Counted from the stretch's first letter, positions 1-8,173 are shown. The stretch is DNA of 64,000 nt from Amycolatopsis sp. 195334CR (GCF_017309385.1 NZ_JAFJMJ010000002.1:372001-436000), one strand, 5' to 3'. The notes: a model not told the origin generated them from the letters alone. A program made the numbers and translations.

Positions 1-125
1 GCGGAATTGTCCCGCACGGGCAGGGTTTCGCCGATCAGCGATCGGTGGTGTTCGGTCAGCGCGACCCACAACGGTTCGAGCGCCCCGAGATCCCGTTCCG
101 CTGCCTGGCGTACCCCGACCGTCAT
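1..125 (-). CDS. GNAT-family N-acetyltransferase, N-terminal fragment
   Basis: Only the first 41 codons lie in the window. The protein starts at an ATG at 125 (MTVGVRQAAERDLG...). The early residues fit the first strand and helix of a GNAT acetyltransferase, followed by the LWVALTEHH type of sequence common in actinobacterial GNATs. The acetyl-CoA binding motif lies beyond the edge, so the family call is tentative. Its start overlaps the stop of the upstream AraC-type regulator gene by four bases (ATGA), which suggests co-transcription and translational coupling. The substrate cannot be inferred. Confidence 0.55.
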   Translation of the reverse strand, partial: MTVGVRQAAERDLGALEPLWVALTEHHRSLIGETLPVRDNS

Positions 126-1102
126 GCGCTGATCCCCTCCCGGACGCCGAACGTGCGGCGGTAGGCCGACGGCGCGATCCGCATCGCCGCGGCGAAGTGG
201 TGCCGGAAGGTCACCGCGGTGTCGAAGCCGACCGTGGTGGCGATCCGCTCGATCGGGAGGTCGGTGGTCTCCAGCAGCGGCAGGCTGGCCTGCACGCGCT
301 GGGTGATCAGCCAGCGGATCGGGCTGGTGCCGGTGGCCCGCAGGAAGTGCCGCAGGTAGGTGCGGGCGGACATGGTGGCGATCTCGGCCAGCCGGGCCAC
401 GGTGATCGGCTCGGCCAGGTGCTCCAGTGCCCAGGCCATGCTGCGCGCCACGTGGTCGTTGCCCGGGTCCGGCGGCATCGGCGCTTCGATGTACTGCGCC
501 TGCCCGCCGTCGCGGTGCGGCGGGATGACCAGGTGCCTGGCCACCGAATTCGCCACCGCGGCTCCGAAGTCGGCGCGGACCAGGTGCAGGCACAGGTCCA
601 GGCCCGCCGCGCAGCCCGCGCTGGTGAACACCCCGCTGTCCTCCACGTACAACGGGTTCGGGTCCACCTCGACCTGGGGGAACCGGCTGGCGAGCAGGTC
701 GGCGTACCGCCAGTGCGTGGTCGCCCGGCGCCCGTCCAGCAGACCGGCCCCGGCCAGTGCGAAGGCGCCGGAGCAGATCGACACGATCCGCGTGCCCCGG
801 TGGTAGGCGTGCCGCAGCGCGGCGACCAGTTCGGGCGACGGGTCGGCGGCGGGGTCGGCCACGCTCGGCACCACGAGGGTGTCGGCGTCGGCGAAGTCGT
901 CCAGCCCGTACGGGGTTTCCAGGGTGGCGCCGCCGATCATGCGCACCGGGCCCGGCCGTTCCGCGCAGATCTTCAGCCGGTACCAGGGCACCCCGAAACC
1001 CCGCCATTCGAGCCCGAACACCTCGGTCACGATGCCGGTCTCGAACGCGGACATGCCCTGGTACGCCAGTACCGCGACGCGGGGACCCGCTGTTTTCGCC
1101 AT
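122..1102 (-). CDS. GlxA-type transcriptional regulator: DJ-1/PfpI domain plus AraC HTH
   Basis: This is a 326-residue cytoplasmic regulator. Residues about 8-170 form a DJ-1/PfpI (class I glutamine amidotransferase-like) fold, with the nucleophile-elbow motif SICSGAF near residue 110. Residues about 215-318 form the paired helix-turn-helix AraC domain, with the second-helix signature IATTVGFDTAVTFRHHF. In this family the DJ-1 domain usually acts as a sensor rather than an enzyme, and members regulate small-molecule catabolism or stress genes. Start at ATG 1102. The gene overlaps the downstream GNAT gene by four bases. The ligand and targets are not evident. Confidence 0.9.
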   Translation of the reverse strand: MAKTAGPRVAVLAYQGMSAFETGIVTEVFGLEWRGFGVPWYRLKICAERPGPVRMIGGATLETPYGLDDFADADTLVVPSVADPAADPSPELVAALRHAYHRGTRIVSICSGAFALAGAGLLDGRRATTHWRYADLLASRFPQVEVDPNPLYVEDSGVFTSAGCAAGLDLCLHLVRADFGAAVANSVARHLVIPPHRDGGQAQYIEAPMPPDPGNDHVARSMAWALEHLAEPITVARLAEIATMSARTYLRHFLRATGTSPIRWLITQRVQASLPLLETTDLPIERIATTVGFDTAVTFRHHFAAAMRIAPSAYRRTFGVREGISA

Positions 1103-1266
1103 GGGCCCAGCCTAATCAGCGGAGCCGGTTCGACCAGTGGCGTGAGCGCCACCCACCGTCAAGATCTCGCCACCGTCGGGTGAGGGGCCAGCCTTCCGGA
1201 CGGCGGGGAAGCCGGAATCGCGCGAGAATCGGAGGTGGCCGGTGACTCACTACGGAGGAGCTCCCG

Positions 1267-1803
1267 ATGTCCGACTACAACGCACCGCACGCGCGCGACG
1301 CCCGGCCCGGGGTCGACGCGGGCCGGTTGTGGGCGGGCGGCATCGCCACCGCGGTGGTGGCCGCGCTGCTGGCGATCGTCGGCCTGCTGATCGCGCGCGG
1401 CCTGTTCGAGGTCGAAGTGCTCGCGCCGGAGGGCGAGGGGATCTGGGGCAACGCGAGCACGCCCTACTACGCGGTGACCGCGGCCGTGGTGGCGATACTG
1501 GCCACCGGGCTGATGCACCTGCTCAGCGTGGCCACGCCGGCGCCCGGCCAGTTCTTCGGCTGGATCATGGCGCTGGTGACGCTGATCGCGGTGGTGCTGC
1601 CGCTGACGCTGACCGTGGACCTGGGCGCGAAGGTGGCCACCGCGCTGATCAACCTGGTGCTGGGGCTGGTGATCGGCGTGATCGTGCACAACATGGCGGA
1701 AAACGCGCGGACCCTGCACCGGCGCAAGCGTGCCGCCGACCCGCAGGCCCCGACGCGCCAGTGGAACCAGCCGCCGCCGCCCACCACCTACTACGACCGC
1801 TGA
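1267..1803 (+). CDS. Four-TM membrane protein, DUF6069-like
   Basis: The product is a 178-residue integral membrane protein with no recognisable enzymatic motif. Hydrophobic segments lie near residues 22-44, 68-90, 96-118 and 124-146. They are followed by a charged, proline-rich cytoplasmic tail ending PPPPTTYYDR. The arrangement resembles the actinobacterial DUF6069 family, whose function is unknown; this assignment is from memory of the family. The start ATG at 1267 follows a good ribosome binding site (GGAGGAG, 6-7 bases upstream). The gene appears monocistronic, and a strong palindrome follows its stop codon. Confidence 0.8.
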   Translation: MSDYNAPHARDARPGVDAGRLWAGGIATAVVAALLAIVGLLIARGLFEVEVLAPEGEGIWGNASTPYYAVTAAVVAILATGLMHLLSVATPAPGQFFGWIMALVTLIAVVLPLTLTVDLGAKVATALINLVLGLVIGVIVHNMAENARTLHRRKRAADPQAPTRQWNQPPPPTTYYDR

Positions 1804-1810
1804 CCCACCG

Positions 1811-1865
1811 TGTCACGAATGTGGCTTTCGAGACGTTCGGCCTCTCGAAAGCCACATTCGTGACA
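1811..1865. repeat. 23-bp perfect inverted repeat (dispersed hairpin element, probable terminator)
   Basis: Arms 1811-1833 and 1843-1865 are exact reverse complements around a 9-base loop. The arm core is CGAATGTGGCTTTCGAG. The element starts 8 bases after the stop of the membrane-protein gene, so it could act as a Rho-independent terminator without a U-tract. A related hairpin containing AAAGCCACATTC is present at 37561-37586, so this looks like a dispersed genomic repeat rather than a one-off terminator. Confidence 0.85.
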
Positions 1866-1925
1866 TCCGGGGCGTGAGCGCCACCTGCGTGCCGGGCGGC
1901 CTGGGACCGCGGGGACAGTGATCGG

Positions 1926-3182
1926 GTGAACCTGTTCGCCGAAGTCCTCGCCGTGGTGCTGCTCGCGCTGGTGCTGGCGGCCGCCGTCGTCCGGCCGCGC
2001 GGGTTGCCCGAGGCGGTGGTCGCGGTCCCGGCCGCGGTGGTGCTGATCGCGGTCGGCGCGCTCCCGGTCGAGCACGCGGGCGAGGAGGTCGTGCGGCTGG
2101 CTCCGGTGACCGGGTTCCTCGCCGCGGTGCTGGTGCTCGCCCGGTTGTGCGCGGACGAAGGGCTCTTCCACGCCTGCGGGGTGTGGCTCGCGCGGGCCGC
2201 GGCCGGACGGCCGAAACGGTTGCTGGGCGGGGTGTTCGGCATCGCGTCGGTGGTCACCGCGGTGCTCAGCCTGGACGCCACCGTCGTCCTGCTCACGCCG
2301 GTGGTGTTCGCGACCGCGCGACGGCTGGGGGTGCCGCCGAAACCGCACGTGCACGCCTGCGCGCACCTGTCGAACTCGGCTTCGGTGCTGCTGCCGGTGT
2401 CGAACCTGACCAACCTGCTGGCGTTCACCGCCAGCGGCCTCGGCTTCACCCGGTTCGCCGCGTTGATGCTGGCGCCGTGGCTGGTGGTGATCGGCGTGGA
2501 GTACCTGGTGTTCCGGCGGTTCTTCGCCGCCGAGTTGAGCGGTTGCGGGGAGAGCGCGCCGGAGCCGGTCGCCGTGCCGTGGTTCGCGTTGATCACCGTT
2601 GCCCTGACGCTGGCGGGCTTCGCCGTCGCCTCGGCGCTGGGACTGGACCCGGCGTGGGCGGCCGCCGCCGGGGCGGCGGTGCTGGCGGTCCGCGCGCTGG
2701 TGCGCCGCCGGACGACCGCGGGGGCGCTCGTGCGCGCGGCTTCCCTGCCGTTCTTGGCTTTTGTGCTGGCGCTCGGCGTGGTGGTCCGGTCCGTTGTGGA
2801 CAACGGACTGGCCGACGGCCTACGGCGGTTGGTGCCCGGCGGTTCCGGGTTGCTCGCGCTGCTCGGCATCGCGGTGGTCGCCGCGGTGCTGGCGAACCTG
2901 ATCAACAACCTGCCCGCGGTGCTGGTGCTGTTGCCGCTGACCGTGGCCGCCGGGCCGGGCGCGGTGCTGGCCGTGCTGCTGGGCGTGAACATCGGCCCGA
3001 ACCTGACCTACGCCGGTTCGCTGGCGACGCTGCTGTGGCGCCGGGTGGTCCACGACCACGACGCCGAGGTCAACTTCCGCGAATTCACCCGGCTCGGGTT
3101 GCTGACCGTGCCCGCCTGCCTGGTGCTTTCGGTTCTCGCCCTGTGGGCCTCGCTCCAGGTGATCGGGCCCGGTCAGGTGTAG
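1926..3182 (+). CDS. ArsB/NhaD-type (SLC13-like) ion transporter
   Basis: This 418-residue polytopic membrane protein has about ten to twelve hydrophobic helices. The two inverted halves each carry a conserved polar hairpin: SNLTNLLAFT near residue 158 and NNLPAVLVLLPL near residue 325. The NNLPA-type motif is characteristic of the ion transporter superfamily that holds ArsB arsenite pumps, NhaD antiporters and SLC13 carriers. No arsR, arsC or ATPase gene lies nearby, so arsenite export is not supported by context and the substrate is open. The start is a GTG at 1926 with a weak ribosome binding site. The HAD-like gene follows after 9 bases and is probably co-transcribed. Confidence 0.8.
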   Translation: MNLFAEVLAVVLLALVLAAAVVRPRGLPEAVVAVPAAVVLIAVGALPVEHAGEEVVRLAPVTGFLAAVLVLARLCADEGLFHACGVWLARAAAGRPKRLLGGVFGIASVVTAVLSLDATVVLLTPVVFATARRLGVPPKPHVHACAHLSNSASVLLPVSNLTNLLAFTASGLGFTRFAALMLAPWLVVIGVEYLVFRRFFAAELSGCGESAPEPVAVPWFALITVALTLAGFAVASALGLDPAWAAAAGAAVLAVRALVRRRTTAGALVRAASLPFLAFVLALGVVVRSVVDNGLADGLRRLVPGGSGLLALLGIAVVAAVLANLINNLPAVLVLLPLTVAAGPGAVLAVLLGVNIGPNLTYAGSLATLLWRRVVHDHDAEVNFREFTRLGLLTVPACLVLSVLALWASLQVIGPGQV

Positions 3183-3191
3183 TAAGGAAGC

Positions 3192-3758
3192 ATGCGCGCC
3201 GAGGAACTGCTCACCGGACGTGATCACGTGCTGGTCGCGTTCGACGGTCCGGTGGCCGAGTTGCCCGCCGGAGACGACGTGGCCGGGCGGCTGCGCGTCC
3301 TGCTCGGCGAAGCGAAGTTGCCGCGTAAGGTCGCGCGCACCGACGACCCGGCCCTCGTGCTCGCGCACGCGGCGACGATCGGGCCCGCGACCGAACGCGC
3401 GGTGCGCACCCAGCTGGGCAGGCTCGACGCCGAACTGGTCGCGGCGGCGCGCCTCGCGCCCGGTGTCCACGGCGCGTTCGCCCGGCTGGCCGCGGCGGGC
3501 ACGCGGCTCACCGTGATCGGCCGCCTGGCACCCGAGCCGATCCGCGCCTTCCTGGTGATGCACGGGCTGGACGAGTACGTGCGCTGCCTGGCCGATCCCG
3601 ACTCGATCGCCACCGCGATCCGGGAAGTCGCGCTGAAGGACTGCCTGTTCGTCGGCAGCACCAAGAGCGATCTCGCCGCCGCGCGGGCCGCCGGGGTGGA
3701 CACCGTCCGCTACGCACTTCCCGCCGAGTCCTGGTTCGCGGCAGTGGGTCAGGTGTAG
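3192..3758 (+). CDS. HAD-like protein with degenerate catalytic motif I
   Basis: This 188-residue protein resembles small HAD-superfamily phosphatases. Motif I would be the segment VAFDGPV (residues 15-21). The canonical DxD becomes A16-F17-D18, so the nucleophilic aspartate appears to be alanine. Motif IV reads GSTKSDLAAARAAGV in place of GDSxxDxxAAxxAG and keeps only one of its acidic residues. The protein may therefore be a pseudoenzyme or a divergent hydrolase. Start ATG 3192 follows an AAGGAAG site. The gene lies 9 bases after the transporter and ends convergently, with a 10-base overlap with the LysR gene. Confidence 0.65.
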   Translation: MRAEELLTGRDHVLVAFDGPVAELPAGDDVAGRLRVLLGEAKLPRKVARTDDPALVLAHAATIGPATERAVRTQLGRLDAELVAAARLAPGVHGAFARLAAAGTRLTVIGRLAPEPIRAFLVMHGLDEYVRCLADPDSIATAIREVALKDCLFVGSTKSDLAAARAAGVDTVRYALPAESWFAAVGQV

Positions 3759-4636
3759 ACGCGCCGCAGGTGGTCGGCCAGTGCGGCGACCGCTCGCGAA
3801 GACTGGCGCACCCGCGCACCCCAGCACAGCAGGTGCCGCCGGTGCGCCCACGGGTCGTGCAGCTCGCAGATGTCCAGCGCCAGCCCCGGCGGCACGGCCC
3901 GGCGCGGGATCACCGCGAGCCCGACCCCCGCCGCGGCCAGCGAGATCTGCGTGTCGAGGTTCGTGACCAGCGTGCGGTACCGCGCCACCGGCGCGTGCGG
4001 CCCGAGGTTCTTGTCGATCCACCGCTGCAGCGGCGCGCTCGCGTCGAGGCCGACGAGCGGGTGTTCGGCGATCTCGCGGTAGGCCAGTTTCCCGCGCCCC
4101 GCCAGCACCCCGCCCGCCTGGCCGACGACCACCAGCGAGTCGTCGCCGAGCAGTTCGGTCTCCAGCCCCGAATCCCGCGCCTCGTCCTCGATCACGATGC
4201 CGAGGTCCGCCTCGCCGCTGGTGAGCAGCCGGACCGTCTGCGGGGTGCGGCGTTCGAGCACGGTCACGTCCTGGTCGGCGTACTCCAGCAGGAACGCGAT
4301 CAGCGCGGGCGGCACCAGCCGGTGCATCGCCGAACTGCCGGTGACCAGCACCAGCGGCTCGGCCGGTGACCGCGCGTACCCGGCGACCGCGTTCTCCAGC
4401 CGGGCGGTCCGGTCGAGCACTTCCTTGGCGTGCCGCGCGAGCGTGGCCCCGGCCGGGGTCGGCCGCACCCCGCGACGGCCGCGGTCCAGCAGCGAGACGC
4501 CCGCGTGGCGCTCCAGGGAACGCACCCGCGCGCTGGCCGACGGCAGGCTCAACCGCATCCGCCGCGCGCCCGCGGTGATCGACCCTTCGGTGACGACGTG
4601 CACGAAGAGCCGGAGATCGTCGAGGTCGTAACGCAT
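3749..4636 (-). CDS. LysR-family transcriptional regulator
   Basis: The protein has 295 residues from ATG 4636. It starts directly with the LysR HTH (MRYDLDDLRLFVHVVTEG...), with helix-turn-helix at about residues 18-40. The type 2 periplasmic-binding effector domain spans roughly 88-290. Longer upstream starts are possible, but this one matches the usual family beginning. It is divergent from the TSUP transporter gene with an 84-base gap. For LysR proteins this arrangement usually means direct control of the neighbour, so a sulfur-oxyanion or organic-acid inducer is plausible but inferred. Confidence 0.9.
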   Translation of the reverse strand: MRYDLDDLRLFVHVVTEGSITAGARRMRLSLPSASARVRSLERHAGVSLLDRGRRGVRPTPAGATLARHAKEVLDRTARLENAVAGYARSPAEPLVLVTGSSAMHRLVPPALIAFLLEYADQDVTVLERRTPQTVRLLTSGEADLGIVIEDEARDSGLETELLGDDSLVVVGQAGGVLAGRGKLAYREIAEHPLVGLDASAPLQRWIDKNLGPHAPVARYRTLVTNLDTQISLAAAGVGLAVIPRRAVPPGLALDICELHDPWAHRRHLLCWGARVRQSSRAVAALADHLRRVYT

Positions 4637-4720
4637 GCGTGTCAGCCTATGGCCCAGACAGAGGCTGGCTGCGGAGATCACGCATTGCGCGCCCCGGTCG
4701 CGGCGGGTGATGCTCGGCGG

Positions 4721-5482
4721 GTGCCCGAGTTGCTGATGCTCGTACTGGCCGGACTCGCCGCCGGTGGGTTGAACGCGGTCGGCGGCGGGGGCACCTTCGT
4801 CGCGTTGCCCGCGCTGGTCGCCGCCGGGCTCACGCCGGTCACCGCGAACGCGGCCACCACCGTCGCGCTGGTGCCGGGTGCGGCGGTCAGCGCGTGGGTG
4901 TTCCGCCGGGAAATCCACCCGGTGGGCGGCACTTCGCTGCCCGCGCTGACCTCGATGAGCGTGCTCGGCTCCGCGCTCGGGGCCGGGCTGCTGGTGGTGC
5001 TGCCGTCGTCCTCGTTCGACGTCGCGGTGCCGTGGCTGCTCGCCTTCGCCACCGTGGTGCTGGCGTTCGGCCGCCCGCTCGCGCGCCGCCTCGGCACGCT
5101 GGACGTGGCGGGCGGGATGAGCGCGAAGGCGGTGCTGGCCGGTCAGTTCCTGCTCTGCATCTACGGCGGTTACTTCGGCGGAGCCGTAGGCATCCTGATG
5201 CTCGCGCTGTGGAGCGTCGGCCTCGGGCTGGACGCGGCGGTGGGCAACCCGATGCGGGTCGCCCAGATCGCCGCGGTGTTCCTCGCCGCGACCGTGTTGT
5301 TCCTGTTCGCCTCGGACGTGCTCGCCGAACCGGTGCCGTTGCTGGTCGTGCTCGGCAGCGCGATCGCCGGTGGGTTCGCCGGCGCGCAGTGGGCGCGGCG
5401 GCTGCCCGCGTGGCTGGTGCGCGGCATCGTGCTGGCCACCGCGGCCACCATGACGGTGCTGTACTTCGTGAAGTCCGCTTAG
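4721..5482 (+). CDS. TSUP-family (TauE/SafE-like) membrane transporter
   Basis: This 253-residue protein has about eight hydrophobic segments and the glycine-rich AGGLNAVGGGGTF motif near the N-terminus that marks the TauE/SafE (TSUP) family. A second related motif, YGGYFGGAVGILML, begins the other repeat. Family members export sulfite, sulfoacetate or other small organic anions. The start is taken at GTG 4721, where family homology begins; the reading frame extends upstream into the LysR promoter without a credible start. The divergent LysR gene probably regulates it. The stop overlaps the small minus-strand gene by four bases. Confidence 0.85.
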   Translation: MPELLMLVLAGLAAGGLNAVGGGGTFVALPALVAAGLTPVTANAATTVALVPGAAVSAWVFRREIHPVGGTSLPALTSMSVLGSALGAGLLVVLPSSSFDVAVPWLLAFATVVLAFGRPLARRLGTLDVAGGMSAKAVLAGQFLLCIYGGYFGGAVGILMLALWSVGLGLDAAVGNPMRVAQIAAVFLAATVLFLFASDVLAEPVPLLVVLGSAIAGGFAGAQWARRLPAWLVRGIVLATAATMTVLYFVKSA

Positions 5483-5688
5483 AGCTGCCAGAGCCGGTCG
5501 AGCAGGCGCTTGCGGAAGTCGGTGTGCTCGTACCAGTCGAGATCGGTCTGGGTGGGCCAGGTGACCTTGACCCGCAGCCCGCTGAGCCGGGCGTGCGTGC
5601 GGTTGCGGCGGGGGAACGCGCCCGGCGCCCCCAGCGGGAACAGCGCCGCGTCGAGTTGGAGGGTGCCTTGGTGGGCGGGAAAAGTCAT
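5479..5688 (-). CDS. Small hypothetical protein (69 residues)
   Basis: The reading frame runs from ATG 5688 (MTFPAHQG...) and ends in DFRKRLLDRLWQL. The ATG is preceded on the minus strand by GGGGGTGCC, a plausible ribosome binding site; an alternative start 24 codons earlier exists. The protein has no signal peptide or membrane segment, a basic middle and an amphipathic C-terminal helix. I do not recognise a family. Its four-base convergent overlap with the TSUP gene and normal codon use argue for a real gene, but support is moderate. Confidence 0.5.
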   Translation of the reverse strand: MTFPAHQGTLQLDAALFPLGAPGAFPRRNRTHARLSGLRVKVTWPTQTDLDWYEHTDFRKRLLDRLWQL

Positions 5689-5803
5689 GGCACCCCCGGG
5701 CTCGGGCAGTTGAGTGGACAGGTGTTCACTGTGACCGAACGGGGGAGTGCCGTCAATCATTCGGGCGAGTGAAGATCGGCTTCCCGGACGAGATCACACC
5801 CGC

Positions 5804-5832
5804 TGTCGAATCCGCCCGCGCTCGCGCGTCGA
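5804..5832 (+). promoter_or_regulatory. Putative ECF42-type promoter
   Basis: TGTCGA at 5804-5809 and CGTCGA at 5827-5832 are separated by 17 bases, about 47 bases before the first gene of the DHFR-like/YciI/ECF42 operon. From memory, ECF42 sigma factors recognise a TGTCGA-type -35 element and autoregulate operons containing DGPF proteins. The match is suggestive and not proven. Confidence 0.45.
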
Positions 5833-5878
5833 GGGAGATGAGTGCGCCGATCACGGCGCCGCGACGAGCGGAGAGAAC

Positions 5879-6505
5879 ATGCGGAAACTGGTGGTCATCG
5901 CCTTCACCTCGCTGGACGGGGTGATGCAGGCGCCGGGCGGCCCGGACGAGGACACCGGCGGCGGCTTCACCCACGGCGGCTGGGCCGCGCCGCTGGTGGA
6001 CGAGCCGACGATCGAGCTGATGACCGGGCTGACCAGCCGGGCGGGCGCGTTGCTGCTCGGCCGCAGCACGTACGAGGTGTTCGCTGAAAGCTGGCCGCTG
6101 ACCGAGGCGGATGACCCGGTCGGCTCACTGCTGAACCCGATGCCGAAGTACGTCGCGTCGCGCACGCTGAAGACGGTGGAGTGGCAGAACTCCACGTTGC
6201 TCACCGGCGACGTGCCCGAGGCCGTGCGCGCGCTCAAGGCGCAGGACGGCCGGGAGATCCAGGTGCACGGCAGTGCCGGGCTGATCCAGACGCTGCTGCG
6301 GCACGACCTGGTCGACGAGATGCAGGTGCTGACGTTCCCGGTGCTGCTCGGCTCCGGGAAGCGGTTGTTCGGCGAAGGCACCGTGCCCGCCGGGCTGCGG
6401 CTGGTCGGCTCGGCCACGTTGCGCACCGGCGTGGTGGCCGGCCGGTACGCGCGTGACGGCGAACCGGTCTACGGTGCGCTGGGGCCGGAAACCGGGAACT
6501 GGTGA
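5879..6505 (+). CDS. Dihydrofolate reductase-family (RibD C-terminal-like) protein
   Basis: The protein has 208 residues from ATG 5879, preceded by GGAGAG. It has the RibD C-terminal/DHFR fold: the N-terminal strand and loop VVIAFTSLDGVMQAPGG, the LLLGRSTYEVFAE nucleotide-binding segment, and a late VHGSAGLIQTLLRHDLVDE segment. Members are probably NADPH-dependent reductases, but the actinobacterial versions with YciI neighbours have no assigned substrate. It is the first gene of a three-gene operon with a YciI protein and an ECF42 sigma factor, which suggests a stress or detoxification role under sigma control. Confidence 0.88.
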   Translation: MRKLVVIAFTSLDGVMQAPGGPDEDTGGGFTHGGWAAPLVDEPTIELMTGLTSRAGALLLGRSTYEVFAESWPLTEADDPVGSLLNPMPKYVASRTLKTVEWQNSTLLTGDVPEAVRALKAQDGREIQVHGSAGLIQTLLRHDLVDEMQVLTFPVLLGSGKRLFGEGTVPAGLRLVGSATLRTGVVAGRYARDGEPVYGALGPETGNW

Positions 6506-6516
6506 AGGGACGACCG

Positions 6517-6852
6517 ATGCCGCAGTACGCGATCCTGATCTACGAGAAGGAGCTGCCGGGCGGGGTGGCGGACATCCCGCCGGAGGTGATGGAGGCCAAC
6601 CTGCGCGTCGGCGAGCAGATCGAGGCGATGGGCGCGCGGGTGGTGCACGAGCAGGGGCTGCAGCCGGTGGCGCGGACCCGGACCATCCACAAGGGAGGGT
6701 TGGTCACCGACGGGCCGTTCCTGGAGAGCAAGGAAGTGATCGCGGGCTTCTTCGTGGTGGAGACCGAGGACTTCGACACCGCGGTCGCGATCGGCAAACT
6801 GCTGCCGATCATGGACGGCGCGGTCGAGGTGCGGCCGTTGTTCGAACCGTGA
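6517..6852 (+). CDS. YciI-family (DGPF) protein
   Basis: This 111-residue protein starts at ATG 6517, after an AAGGGA site 11 bases beyond the upstream stop. It contains the hallmark TDGPF motif near residue 67, followed by LESKEVIAGFFVVE, typical of the DGPF/YCII ferredoxin-like fold. Such proteins are genetically linked to ECF42 sigma factors; their biochemical role is not established. The stop overlaps the GTG start of the sigma gene by four bases (GTGA), so the two are likely translationally coupled. Confidence 0.92.
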   Translation: MPQYAILIYEKELPGGVADIPPEVMEANLRVGEQIEAMGARVVHEQGLQPVARTRTIHKGGLVTDGPFLESKEVIAGFFVVETEDFDTAVAIGKLLPIMDGAVEVRPLFEP

Positions 6853-8057
6853 GCACCGCCGCGGCGGCGATGGCGGACGCGCACCGGCGCGAGTGGGCCC
6901 AGGTGCTCGCCGCGACGGTGCGCGTCACGCGTGACCTCGGGCTGGCCGAAGAATGCGTCCAGGACGCCTACGCCGCCGCGCTGGTGGACTGGACGGCCAA
7001 CGGCGTTCCGGCGAATCCCGGTGCCTGGCTGAACACCGCCGCCCGGCGCAACGCGCTCGACCTGCTCCGCCGGTCCAGGACGCTGCGGTCGAAGCTGCAC
7101 CTGCTGGTGGAGCCGGTGGAGGCCGCCGAGCCCGCGCGGGACGACCGGCTGAGGCTGGTTTTCCTGTGCTGCCACCCGGCGTTGTCGGTGGAGGCGCAGA
7201 TCGCGCTCACCCTGAGGCTGGTGTGCGGGGTGAGCACGGCCGGGATCGCGGACGCGTTCCTGGTCACCGAGACCACCATGGCCGCGCGCCTGACCAGGGC
7301 GAAGAAGAAGATCGCCGCCGCCGGGATCCCGTTCCGGATGCCGGGCCCGGCCGAGTTGCCGGACCGGCTGGACGCGGTGCTGACCGTGCTGCACCTGGCC
7401 TTCACCGCCGGGCACACCGCGCCCGCCGGCCCGGAGCTGACCGACGACGACCTGGCGGGGCGCGCGGTGGACCTGGCTCGGTTGCTGCACTTGCTGTTGC
7501 CGGGGGAGCGGGAGGTGTGCGGGCTGCTGGCGCTGATGCTGGCGGGTTACGCGCGGCGGGGTTCTCGCCAGGGGGAGGGGTTGCTGCGACTGTCCGAACA
7601 GGACCGTTCTTTGTGGGATCGGGAGCTGATCGCCGAGGCGGATCGGCTGGTGGTCGCCGCGTTGCGGGGCGGGCGCCCGGGGCGGTTCGCGCTGCAGGCC
7701 GCGATCGCCGCGCTGCACGCCACGGCGCCGTCCTATGAGGACACCGACTGGAGCCAGATCCTGGTGCTGTACGGGGAGTTGGCGCGGGTGTGGCCGTCGC
7801 CGGTGGTGGCGCTGAACCGGGCGGTGGCACTGGCGATGGCCGATGGCCCCGAGGCGGGACTGGCGGAGGTCGTGGCGCTGGAGGGGGATGAGCGGCTGGC
7901 CGGGTACCACTACCTGCCCGCCGTGAAGGCCGACCTGCTGCGCCGCCTCGGGCGGTTCGGGGAGGCGGCGGTGGCTTATGAACGGGCACTCGCCCTGGTG
8001 GGGAACGAGGTGGAACGCGCCTTCCTGCGGGGCCAGCTGGCACAGCTGGGCCGGTAG
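6849..8057 (+). CDS. ECF42-type RNA polymerase sigma factor with C-terminal extension
   Basis: This 402-residue protein starts at GTG 6849, overlapping the YciI stop. Residues about 15-75 form sigma region 2 (AEECVQDAYAAAL, GAWLNTAARRNALDLLRR). Residues about 115-165 form region 4 (IADAFLVTETTMAARLTRAKKKI). Residues about 180-400 form the long helical, TPR-like C-terminal extension that distinguishes ECF42 from ordinary ECF sigma factors. No anti-sigma factor gene is present, which is usual for this group; the extension is thought to control activity. It probably drives its own operon from the upstream TGTCGA-containing promoter. Confidence 0.92.
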   Translation: MSTAAAAMADAHRREWAQVLAATVRVTRDLGLAEECVQDAYAAALVDWTANGVPANPGAWLNTAARRNALDLLRRSRTLRSKLHLLVEPVEAAEPARDDRLRLVFLCCHPALSVEAQIALTLRLVCGVSTAGIADAFLVTETTMAARLTRAKKKIAAAGIPFRMPGPAELPDRLDAVLTVLHLAFTAGHTAPAGPELTDDDLAGRAVDLARLLHLLLPGEREVCGLLALMLAGYARRGSRQGEGLLRLSEQDRSLWDRELIAEADRLVVAALRGGRPGRFALQAAIAALHATAPSYEDTDWSQILVLYGELARVWPSPVVALNRAVALAMADGPEAGLAEVVALEGDERLAGYHYLPAVKADLLRRLGRFGEAAVAYERALALVGNEVERAFLRGQLAQLGR

Positions 8058-8173
8058 CGCCGCGCCCAAAGCCGCCGGTTAGAGGGGGCTCGGCGGGTCG
8101 GCGGCGCGCTCGGTGGGGTGGTGGTGGCGGAGGCGGCCAGGCCAGGCGGCCCGGTCGGGAGGTGGCGCCGGGT

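Noticed and set aside
197..1245. Long plus-strand reading frames opposite the AraC-type gene
   Set aside because: They are shadows of the minus-strand gene: arginine- and histidine-rich composition, no domain, no ribosome binding site, and full overlap with a gene of clear homology.
1649..2992. A 447-residue minus-strand frame over the ArsB/NhaD-type gene
   Set aside because: The translation is low-complexity Ser/Thr/Ala/Arg-rich and follows the third-base GC bias of the opposite gene.
1926..3182. Arsenic-resistance operon
   Set aside because: Only an ArsB-superfamily permease is present; there is no arsR, arsC or arsA nearby, and the family covers many other ions.
8058..8173. Possible terminator between the ECF42 and Rrf2 genes
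   Set aside because: GC-rich words can pair partly, but no clean stem of convincing length was found.
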